A stretch of 5,294 nt of DNA from Pseudomonadota bacterium (GTDB taxonomy: Bacteria; Myxococcota_A; Polyangia; Polyangiales; Ga0077539). The notes below the pieces were generated by a model, which did no database searches, was not told the origin of the DNA, and was given only the letters and a program-made list of their open reading frames with translations. Each line of letters opens with the position of its first letter. The first letter of the stretch is position 1. Both the position numbers and the translations under genes were made by a program. The DNA lies in assembly GCA_023428035.1 (NCBI GenBank), contig JAEYZO010000048.1, forward strand, positions 1-5,294, read 5' to 3'. Below, piece after piece: positions 1 through 5,294 of this stretch.

Positions 1-882
1 GCGGATCAGCGCGACGGCCAGCACCGCCCCGGCCACCACCGCGGAGCCCACCGTCGCCCACAGCGCGGGCGACTGCCACACGGAGCGCTCGCGGCGCACC
101 TCGATCACCACCTCGACCCGCTGCCCCGGGCGCGCGCTCACGCTCCGCCGCGCCGTGACGTGCCCCGCGGCCTCGACGCGGATCGCGTGCCCCCCCGCGG
201 GCCCCGTCCACTCGACCCGGCCGCGACCCACGACGTCTCCGTCGACGCTCACCGTGGCGTCGGTGACCGACGGAGCGATCACGATGGTGGTGGGGCGAGA
301 GGCGAGGTCGACGCGGCGCACCACCCGCTCGCCCGGCGCGAGGGTGAGGGAGAAATCCTGCGCGCTCATCCCCTCGGCGCTGACGTTCACGGAGTGGCGC
401 CCCGGGTCGAGGTCGACGAGGCGCTCACGGCCCGTGCCCGACCGGAGCTCCCCGTCGGCGCGCACGGTGGACTCCTCGGGGGCGACCTGAAGCTCCACCG
501 TCGCGACGGCGCCGCGCACCGCCGCGAGGAGCGTCTCGGCGTCGCGCACGAGGGCGGCGTCGGCTTGCGTCGCGGGCATCGCGAGGCACTCGTGCAAGAC
601 CTGCCGGGCCTCGCGCATCCGTCCGAGGTGCTGGAGGGCGAGCGCGAGGTTGAAGGCCGTGCGCGGACGGTCGGCCGCGGCGCGCGAGCGGCGAAAGGCC
701 TCGACGGCCTCGCCCCACCGCTGCTGCTGCGTGAAGGCCACCCCCTGCTGGAACGACTCTCGCGCCGACGCCAGGGGGTCGACGGGCGACGTCGACGTAG
801 CCTGTGGCGAGGGCTGCGCCGAGGCCAGCGCCGGGAGCCAGAGCGCGAGGGCGGCGAGCGCGGCGGGGGCGAGTCGCGTCAC
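1..882 (-). CDS. TPR and PEGA-like domain envelope protein (3' end outside window)
   Basis: This reading frame runs without a stop from GTG at 882 to the left edge, giving 294 residues with the C-terminus missing. Residues 1-22 form a Sec signal peptide: Thr-Arg, then an Ala/Leu-rich core, then Ala-Ser-Ala before Gln23, a good signal peptidase I site. Residues 38-103 look like one or two TPR-type helical pairs (ARESFQQG, WGEAVEAF, TAFNLALALQHLG). Residues 127-193 and 198-262 are two beta-rich, PEGA-like modules, seen in VRADGE, DLDPGRHSVNVSAEG and later VSVDGDVVG, AGGHAIRVEAAGH. Residues 272-293 are a hydrophobic segment, probably a membrane anchor. The GTG start is preceded by AGAGG with a 7-base spacer (minus strand, 894-890) and places the signal peptide at the N-terminus. 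PEGA/TPR proteins are frequent in myxobacteria and mostly of unknown role; an envelope or surface scaffold is the likely class. It is divergent from the PhoX-like gene. No enzymatic motif is visible. Confidence 0.8.
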   Translation of the reverse strand, partial: MTRLAPAALAALALWLPALASAQPSPQATSTSPVDPLASARESFQQGVAFTQQQRWGEAVEAFRRSRAAADRPRTAFNLALALQHLGRMREARQVLHECLAMPATQADAALVRDAETLLAAVRGAVATVELQVAPEESTVRADGELRSGTGRERLVDLDPGRHSVNVSAEGMSAQDFSLTLAPGERVVRRVDLASRPTTIVIAPSVTDATVSVDGDVVGRGRVEWTGPAGGHAIRVEAAGHVTARRSVSARPGQRVEVVIEVRRERSVWQSPALWATVGSAVVAGAVLAVALIR

Positions 883-943
883 AGGAGCGCCTCTGAAGGT
901 ACACCCGGAGCGGACAGCGCCGAGTCGGGGTAGTGTCGCGGGC
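883..943. promoter_or_regulatory. divergent intergenic spacer with both gene starts
   Basis: These 61 bases separate the GTG of the PEGA-like gene (minus) from the ATG of the PhoX-like gene (plus), so both promoters must lie here or inside the opposing genes. The minus-strand gene has an AGAGG ribosome binding site at 894-890. The plus-strand gene has no good Shine-Dalgarno sequence. Instead a TANNNT-type hexamer, TAGTGT, lies at 931-936, ending 7 bases before the ATG, which could be a -10 element of a leaderless or nearly leaderless message. I see no matching -35 hexamer, so the promoter is tentative. Confidence 0.35.
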
Positions 944-2332
944 ATGAGCGATCGAGACGGTTCTGGCGGAGTGCCTCGGCGTACGGTGTTGCAGATCGGG
1001 CTCGGCGCGCTCGCGGCGGCGGTGATGCCCGGCGGGCTCGCGGGCTGCGGCGAGGCGGCGCCCACGAACACCACCCCTGACGCGGGAGACACCGACGCCC
1101 CGACGGTGACCGACGCGGGAACGGTCGACGTGGGGGACCTCGACGGCGGCGCGAAGGTCGACGCTGGCGCGGAGGACGTCCCGGTGGACGCGGGCCCGAT
1201 GGTGGACGACTCGCCCTTCGAGCCGAGGGCGGTGCCCGCGAGGCCCGCGCTGCGGTCGCGCATCGCGGAGATCGGCCCCCTCGGGGCGCCCGACGCGAAC
1301 GGGGTGCGGGTCCCTCCGGGGTTCACGGCGAGGGTGGTGGCGCGCTCGACCCAGATGGTGCCGGGGACCTCGTACCGCTGGCACCACTTCCCTGACGGGG
1401 GCGCGACCTACCCGACGGAGGACGGAGGGTGGATCTACGTCTCGAACTCCGAGCTGCCCATCACGGGGGGCGTAGGCGCGCTGCGCTTCAGCGCCGCGGG
1501 GGAGGTGACGGCGGCGTACCCGATCCTCCAGCGGACGTCGGTGAACTGCGCGGGGGGAGAGACGCCCTGGGGCACGTGGCTGTCGTGCGAGGAGATCTCG
1601 CGCGGGCAGGTCTTCGAGTGTGACCCCTTCGGGGAGCGAACGGCGGTGGCGCGGCCCGCGCTCGGGTCGTTCAAGCACGAGGCCGCGGCGGTCGACCCGA
1701 TGCGCGGCCACGTCTACCTCACCGAGGACGAGTCCGACGGGAGGCTCTACCGCTTCGTGCCCGAGCGGCTGACCCCGCGGGGCCACCCCGACCTGCGCGC
1801 GGGCGCGCTGGAGGTCGCCGTGGTCGACATGATGGGAGGGGTGACCTGGCGCGCGCTCCCCGACCCGCGGTGGACGGGCTCGACCCCCACCCGGATGCAG
1901 GTGCCCGAGAGCACGGTCTTCCGCGGGGGAGAGGGCATCTGGCACCACGCGGGGGTGATCTATTTCTCCACCAAGGGGACGAACCAGGTGTGGGCCTACG
2001 ACATCGCGAGCGCGCGGCTGCGGGTGATCTACGACGCGCGGGAGATGTTGTCGCCGCCGCTGCGGGGCGTCGACAACCTCACGGTGTCGTGCTGCGGCGA
2101 CGTGCTGGTGGCCGAAGACGGCGGCTCGATGCAGGTGGTGGCGATCCTGCCGAACGGAGACGCGAAGCCCCTGGTGCAGGTGGTGGGGCACGACGTCTCC
2201 GAGGTGACGGGCCCGGCCTTCGACCCTAGCGGTACGCGGCTGTATTTCAGCTCCCAGCGCGGCGTCGAGGGGGGCTCCGGCGCGGGGGTGACCTTCGAGG
2301 TCACGGGCCCCTTCCACGCGCCCGCCGTGTGA
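944..2332 (+). CDS. PhoX-family (DUF839) Tat-exported lipoprotein
   Basis: The protein has 462 residues. The N-terminus carries a twin-arginine signal (PRRTVLQIG, residues 11-19), a hydrophobic stretch and a lipobox LAGC with Cys35, so it is predicted to be exported folded and lipidated. Residues 36-94 are a low-complexity Asp/Ala/Gly/Val/Thr spacer of a kind common in myxobacterial lipoproteins. The rest matches the PhoX/DUF839 family: SVNCAGGETPWGTW with Cys202, CEE at 215-217, FKHEAAAVDP at 243-252, HVYLTEDESDG at 256-266, GGEGIWHH at 328-335, DNL at 377-379, AEDGG at 390-394 and a final DPSGTRLYFSSQRG. Characterised PhoX enzymes are metal-dependent (Ca/Fe) alkaline phosphatases with a propeller fold that release phosphate from organic esters outside the cytoplasm. 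This protein is shorter than classical PhoX, so phosphatase activity is inferred and not certain. The ATG at 944 is chosen because it puts the Tat signal at the N-terminus; an open frame continues upstream to 650 but lies inside the opposing gene. Confidence 0.88.
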   Translation: MSDRDGSGGVPRRTVLQIGLGALAAAVMPGGLAGCGEAAPTNTTPDAGDTDAPTVTDAGTVDVGDLDGGAKVDAGAEDVPVDAGPMVDDSPFEPRAVPARPALRSRIAEIGPLGAPDANGVRVPPGFTARVVARSTQMVPGTSYRWHHFPDGGATYPTEDGGWIYVSNSELPITGGVGALRFSAAGEVTAAYPILQRTSVNCAGGETPWGTWLSCEEISRGQVFECDPFGERTAVARPALGSFKHEAAAVDPMRGHVYLTEDESDGRLYRFVPERLTPRGHPDLRAGALEVAVVDMMGGVTWRALPDPRWTGSTPTRMQVPESTVFRGGEGIWHHAGVIYFSTKGTNQVWAYDIASARLRVIYDAREMLSPPLRGVDNLTVSCCGDVLVAEDGGSMQVVAILPNGDAKPLVQVVGHDVSEVTGPAFDPSGTRLYFSSQRGVEGGSGAGVTFEVTGPFHAPAV

Positions 2333-2341
2333 TCCTCGCCG

Positions 2342-2708
2342 ACGGACCCGACGGCCTTCCTCACGGCGCCGGTGGCGATCCGTGAGGTGGGAGGCGGTGC
2401 GACGGCGCAACCGGGCGACGGCGCTGCGGGCGAGGGAGGTGCTGTGCGAGGCGCTCGGCGTGGAGGCTCCAGCGCCGGACTCGATGATCGGGTCGATGGC
2501 GGCGGTGCCGCTGCCCCCGTCGCTCACGCTGCCACCCTCACCGCGCGAGCCGGAGATGGCCCCGCTCGCGTGGAGGCTCCTACACGAGCACGCGATCGAG
2601 GTCCCGGTGTACCCGTCGCCCTCGGGGGAGGGGAAGCCCTTGCGGGTGTCGGCGCTCTACATCATCGAGCGCCTCGCCCGCGCGCTGCGCTCGATGATGG
2701 AGGGGCTG
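2342..2708 (+). pseudogene. class-V aminotransferase (isopenicillin-N-epimerase-like) C-terminal remnant
   Basis: This is a relic of a PLP-dependent class-V aminotransferase, beginning 10 bases after the PhoX-like stop. In the frame starting at 2342 the translation TDPTAFLTAPVAIR matches the conserved segment that opens the C-terminal part of this family. At about 2383-2388 the homology jumps to the next frame, WEAVRRRNRATALRAREVLC, and continues with ALGVEAPAPDSMIGSMAAVPLP, LLHEHAIEVPVYP, LRVSALY and IERLARALRSMM to about 2700. Relatives normally have roughly ten residues, including a Gly-Gly-Trp, at the jump, so a small frameshifting deletion is likely. A second, in-frame gap follows LRVSALY, where several residues of the usual tail are absent. 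The N-terminal two thirds, including the PLP-binding lysine, are missing and there is no stop codon at the expected end. It cannot make an active enzyme. A small translated ORF from GTG 2382 cannot be excluded but has no convincing start signal. The assignment rests on motifs recalled from the family, not on a search. Confidence 0.72.
2660..2699. terminator. perfect 13-bp inverted repeat, candidate terminator of prfC
   Basis: The arms CATCATCGAGCGC (2660-2672) and GCGCTCGATGATG (2687-2699) are exact reverse complements around a 14-base loop. The structure starts 10 bases beyond the prfC stop codon (2709-2711), where a terminator or 3'-end stabilising hairpin is expected, and it sits between converging genes. 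Neither strand has a run of T after the stem, so it is not a classical intrinsic terminator. It could work as a pause or RNA-processing hairpin, or be a by-product of decay of the aminotransferase relic it overlaps. Confidence 0.45.
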
Positions 2709-4304
2709 TTACGCCAGCGGCGCGGTGGAGGAGAACTCCACGTCGGGGTGGTCGCGCTCGGCGACGCTCAGGGCCCAGTCGCTCTTGAAGAGCACCACGA
2801 GGCGCTCGTCCTGGTCGAGCACGCAGGCGCCGTAGCCCTTGCCCTCGAACTCGTCGACGGTGGCCTTCTCGCCCGTGATCCAGCGCGCGTGCTGGTAGGG
2901 CAGGGACTCCAGCTCGCAGTCGACGTTGTACTCGTCGCGCAGCCGGTGCATCAGCACCTCGAACTGGAGCTGACCTACCACGCCCAGCACCGGCACGGGC
3001 TCCCGCCCCGGCACGGTGAACTGCTGCACGGTGCCCTCCTCGACGAGCTGCGAGAGGCCGGCGACGAACTGCTTTCGGCGCGACGGGTCCTTCGCGCGCA
3101 GCCTCGCGAAGTGCTCGGGAGAGAACCTCGGGACGGCGTCGAAGGTGAAGGCCTCGCCCGTGACCAGGGTGTCTCCGATGCGGAACATCCCAGGGTCGAA
3201 GATGCCCAGCACGTCCCCGGGGAACGCTTCGTCGACCGCGCTGCGCTCCTGCGCGAAGAACTGCTGCGGGCGCGAGAGGCGAACTTCCTTCCCGAGCCGC
3301 ACGTGGCGCACCCACATCCCGCTCTGGTAGCGCCCCGAGCACACGCGGAGGAACGCGATGCGGTCGCGGTGCGCGCGGTCCATGTTCGCCTGCACCTTGA
3401 AGACGAAGGCGCTGAACTGCTTGTCGTCGGGGGTCACGACCCCCCTGGACGAAGCGCGCGGCCCCGGCTCCGGCGCCATCTTCTTGAACTTCGCGAGGAA
3501 GGGCTCCACGCCGAAGTTCGTCATCGCGCTGCCCCAGAACACCGGGGTGATCTCTCCCTTGCGGAAGGCCTCGAGGTCGAAGTCCTCGCCCGCGCCCTCG
3601 ACCAGCTCGAGCTCGTCCCTGAACTCCTGGTAGAGGTCTTCACCGACGATCTCCACCAGGGCGGGGTCGTCGAGCTCCATCTCCTTCGCCTCGACGGCGC
3701 TCGCGCCGTGGTCCGTCGCGCGCTGAAAGAGCAGCACGCGCTTCGTCTCGCGGTCGTACACGCCCTTGAAGGTCGGGCCCATCCCGATGGGCCAGGTGAG
3801 CGGGACGCAGTGGATCCCGAGGAGCTTCTCGACCTCGCCCATCAGGTCGAAGGGGTCTCGACCCGGCCGGTCGAGCTTGTTCATCCAGGTGACGATGGGG
3901 GTGTTCCGCATCCGGCAGACCTGAAAGAGCTTTCGGGTCTGGGTCTCGACGCCCTTGGCGGCGTCGATGAGCATCACCGCGCAGTCGGCCGCGGTGAGGG
4001 TGCGGTAGGTGTCTTCAGAGAAGTCCTGGTGGCCGGGCGTGTCGAGGAGGTTGAAGCGCGTGCCCCCATAGGGGAACTGCATCACGCTCGACGTGATCGA
4101 GATGCCGCGCTGCTTCTCCAGCTCCATCCAGTCGGAGGTGGCGTGGCGGCGGGCCTTCGACGCCCGCACCGCCCCCGCGAGGTGGATCGCGCCCCCGTAG
4201 AGCAGCAGCTTCTCGGTGAGCGTGGTCTTGCCCGCGTCGGGGTGCGAGATGATCGCGAAGGTGCGCCGCGGCGTGTGTGCGTCGGTCCCGTCGGCGGAGC
4301 TCAT
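2709..4304 (-). CDS. prfC: peptide chain release factor 3 (RF3)
   Basis: RF3 is a cytoplasmic translational GTPase that removes release factors 1 and 2 from the ribosome after peptide release, allowing them to recycle. The protein has 531 residues, nearly the size of E. coli RF3, and appears complete. GTPase motifs in order: G1 SHPDAGKTT at 20-28, switch I QRGISITSS at 65-73, G3 DTPGHQDF at 88-95, G4 NKLDR at 142-146 and G5 GSA at 258-260. The SDWMELEKQRGISIT block and the VMQFPY segment right after it are typical of RF3 and distinguish it from EF-G and TypA. Beta-barrel domain II lies at about 290-390 (FSAFVFKVQANMD, HRDRIAFLRVCSG), and the C-terminal domain contains VVGQLQFEVLMHRL and a final FKSDWAL segment. 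The ATG at 4304 places G1 at the usual distance from the N-terminus and has AGGGG nine bases upstream. It follows the membrane coiled-coil gene by 35 bases and is probably co-transcribed with it. It converges on the PhoX-like gene and the aminotransferase relic. Confidence 0.97.
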   Translation of the reverse strand: MSSADGTDAHTPRRTFAIISHPDAGKTTLTEKLLLYGGAIHLAGAVRASKARRHATSDWMELEKQRGISITSSVMQFPYGGTRFNLLDTPGHQDFSEDTYRTLTAADCAVMLIDAAKGVETQTRKLFQVCRMRNTPIVTWMNKLDRPGRDPFDLMGEVEKLLGIHCVPLTWPIGMGPTFKGVYDRETKRVLLFQRATDHGASAVEAKEMELDDPALVEIVGEDLYQEFRDELELVEGAGEDFDLEAFRKGEITPVFWGSAMTNFGVEPFLAKFKKMAPEPGPRASSRGVVTPDDKQFSAFVFKVQANMDRAHRDRIAFLRVCSGRYQSGMWVRHVRLGKEVRLSRPQQFFAQERSAVDEAFPGDVLGIFDPGMFRIGDTLVTGEAFTFDAVPRFSPEHFARLRAKDPSRRKQFVAGLSQLVEEGTVQQFTVPGREPVPVLGVVGQLQFEVLMHRLRDEYNVDCELESLPYQHARWITGEKATVDEFEGKGYGACVLDQDERLVVLFKSDWALSVAERDHPDVEFSSTAPLA

Positions 4305-4339
4305 GGCGCGTGGCCCCTACCGCATCGCGGGCGCGGCGG

Positions 4340-5203
4340 TCAATGCGCGGTCTTCTTCTCTTCAGCGGGCGGCGCGTCGCCCTCGGCCTCGCGGGGCGCC
4401 ACGGGTCGGTCACCGATGGAGCCCGGCTCGAAGAGCGCGAGGAGCTCGTCGGTGATGCCCGAGGGCTTGGCGTAGGCCGACCAGCGGGTGGACTCTTTGA
4501 GCGTCACCGCCGCCGCGGGGGATTCGTACACCACGCCGTCGCGGGCGCTCTTCTCGGCGTCCATCGCGATGCGCACCATGGTCGGGTCGCGCTCGGCGAG
4601 GTGCGAGAGCGACGCGGGCGGCGGGAAGCGCTCGCTCCACGCGACGGCATGCGCTTGCTCGCGGCGCTCTTCCTCCAGCTTGCGCAGCTCGGACTGGGCG
4701 AGCTCGACGCGGAGCCTGGCCTCGTTGAACTCGGCGTCGGCGCGCAGGCGATCACTCGCTCGCGACAGGAACTCCGCCTCGATGCAATCGATGCGGGCGC
4801 GCAGGGCCTTCGCGGCGAGGCTGCCCTCGGTGCGCGCGAGCTCCTTGGCGTAGCGCTGGATGGAGACGACATCGTCCGGCGGCAGGCTCTGGAGCAGGTC
4901 GATGAGCGCGACCGCGGCCTCGGCCTTCGTCTCGGCGACGAGCCACTCTTCGTAGCGCTTGCGCAGCGCGCGTCGGCGCGGGCTCATCGCGTAGAGGAGC
5001 GGCACCCACGCCGCCGCGGCGACCCCCGCGACGACCGCGGTGACGACCGTCCAGGGGGAGCGGCCGATGGCGAGGGTGAGCAGCGTGAGCACTACCGTCA
5101 GCGCGGTGAGTCCGGCGACCGCCTGGGCGAGCACCGCGAAGCGCCGCTGGTCGAGCAGCATCAGCGCCTTCCAGCTCGGGGTCGGATCGGGAGCCGCGTC
5201 CAT
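4340..5203 (-). CDS. two-TM coiled-coil membrane protein of unknown function
   Basis: I do not recognise this 287-residue protein. A short polar N-terminus (1-21, with QRR at 19-21) is followed by two hydrophobic helices at about 22-46 and 51-73, joined by GRSPW. The strongly basic SPRRRALRKR at 74-83 indicates, by the positive-inside rule, that the large C-terminal part is cytoplasmic, so the two helices form a hairpin. Residues 84-190 are almost entirely charged or Ala/Leu-rich helix; the best coiled-coil stretch is about 135-185 (FNEARLRVELAQ, then SELRKLEEERREQ). The tail from about 193 is Pro/Ser-rich and probably disordered, ending EEKKTAH. No catalytic motif is visible. The ATG at 5203 has a near-perfect ribosome binding site, AAGGAGG, six bases upstream. 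The gene ends 35 bases before prfC on the same strand, suggesting an operon, but nothing in the protein ties it to translation termination. A structural, membrane-tethering or membrane-sensing role is only a guess. Confidence 0.82.
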   Translation of the reverse strand: MDAAPDPTPSWKALMLLDQRRFAVLAQAVAGLTALTVVLTLLTLAIGRSPWTVVTAVVAGVAAAAWVPLLYAMSPRRRALRKRYEEWLVAETKAEAAVALIDLLQSLPPDDVVSIQRYAKELARTEGSLAAKALRARIDCIEAEFLSRASDRLRADAEFNEARLRVELAQSELRKLEEERREQAHAVAWSERFPPPASLSHLAERDPTMVRIAMDAEKSARDGVVYESPAAAVTLKESTRWSAYAKPSGITDELLALFEPGSIGDRPVAPREAEGDAPPAEEKKTAH

Positions 5204-5207
5204 CGAC

Positions 5208-5249
5208 GTCCTCCTTCACGGGAGTACACACCCGCGAGGGAGGGAGGAC
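5208..5249 (-). promoter_or_regulatory. ribosome binding site of the membrane protein gene within a possible 5'-UTR hairpin
   Basis: On the minus strand the leader contains GTCCTCC (5249-5243) and, 28 bases later, GGAGGAC (5214-5208), which holds the core of the Shine-Dalgarno sequence. The two are exact complements. Inside them CGGG (5234-5231) can pair with CCCG (5222-5219) around an 8-base loop. Folding would hide the ribosome binding site of the ATG at 5203. The arms are visible directly; a regulatory effect is inferred, and it requires the transcript to start upstream of 5249. Confidence 0.35.
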
Positions 5250-5263
5250 AACGTGGAGAGGGG

Positions 5264-5294
5264 ATGATCGGTGTCGGCGTGAGCACCTACGCCT
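5264..5294 (+). CDS. possible start of a divergent gene (3' end outside window)
   Basis: An ATG at 5264 opens a frame reading MIGVGVSTYA up to the right edge. GGAG at 5255-5258 lies five bases upstream and could be its ribosome binding site. A short hydrophobic beta strand followed by S/P-T-Y is how many family 2 glycosyltransferases begin, but ten residues are far too few to assign a family. It would be divergent from the membrane coiled-coil gene with a 60-base spacer. The frame could equally close just outside the window. Confidence 0.3.
   Translation, partial: MIGVGVSTYA

Noticed and set aside
160..933. Plus-strand open frames opposite the PEGA-like gene.
   Set aside because: Arg/Gly/Glu-rich composition without domain features. 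The minus-strand frame has a signal peptide, ordered domains and a ribosome binding site.
650..943. The 98-codon upstream extension of the PhoX-like frame.
   Set aside because: It overlaps the start of the divergent gene and would bury the Tat signal and lipobox inside the protein.
883..945. An alternative ATG at 945 (minus strand) that would extend the PEGA-like protein by 21 residues and overlap the PhoX-like start codon at a CATG.
   Set aside because: It would put a polar stretch ahead of the signal peptide, and the GTG at 882 has a well-spaced AGAGG. Kept only as a less likely start.
425..2527. A 700-codon open frame on the minus strand opposite the PhoX-like gene.
   Set aside because: It is very rich in Arg, His and Pro with no motif, and it overlaps genes with clear family signatures on the other strand and in another frame.
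2382..4475. A 697-codon open frame on the plus strand running through the whole prfC gene.
   Set aside because: Only its first ~110 codons (the aminotransferase relic) carry recognisable homology. The rest is antisense to prfC and is open because of GC-rich codon bias; its Arg/His/Leu-rich composition is typical of such shadows.
5040..5267. A 75-residue plus-strand open frame at the right end.
   Set aside because: It lies mostly antisense to the membrane helices of the 5203 gene, has no motif, and is explained as a shadow frame.
1..5294. CRISPR arrays, tRNA or rRNA genes, insertion-sequence ends, attachment sites or a replication origin.
   Set aside because: I saw no spaced direct repeats, cloverleaf-like segments, transposase motifs or paired terminal repeats. 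The only strong repeat structures are the two hairpins already listed.

Overview
The window is very GC-rich (roughly 70% by eye), with strong G/C preference at third codon positions. It encodes a Tat-exported lipoprotein with a long Asp/Ala/Gly spacer and a secreted TPR/PEGA-type protein. That combination suggests a myxobacterium-like member of the Myxococcota (order Polyangiales or a relative). This is inference from composition and protein style; there is no rRNA or other marker to confirm it.

Layout, left to right. (1) On the minus strand, 882 to beyond position 1: a TPR plus PEGA-like envelope protein with a signal peptide and a C-terminal membrane segment, cut by the window edge. (2) A 61-bp divergent spacer. 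(3) On the plus strand, 944-2332: a Tat lipoprotein with a PhoX/DUF839 beta-propeller-like domain. (4) 2333-2708, a stretch with no intact gene. It holds a decayed C-terminal remnant of a class-V aminotransferase of the isopenicillin-N-epimerase-like type, split over two frames. At its end is a perfect 13-bp inverted repeat, 10 bp beyond the prfC stop codon. (5) On the minus strand, 4304-2709: prfC, peptide chain release factor 3, complete with all GTPase motifs. (6) On the minus strand, 5203-4340: an unrecognised protein with two transmembrane helices and a coiled coil, 35 bp upstream of prfC and probably co-transcribed with it. (7) 5204-5294: a short divergent spacer in which the strong ribosome binding site of gene 6 can be folded into a hairpin, followed by a possible plus-strand gene start at the right edge.

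The genes do not form one pathway. The left half is envelope and export (a PEGA protein and a PhoX-like lipoprotein, divergently transcribed). The right half is a probable two-gene unit (membrane coiled-coil protein, then prfC). The two halves converge on the pseudogene and inverted repeat. I see no CRISPR array, tRNA, rRNA, insertion sequence or recognisable defence or mobile system. The most interesting parts are the aminotransferase relic, the perfect inverted repeat beside it, the possible occluded ribosome binding site, and the uncharacterised membrane protein linked to prfC.
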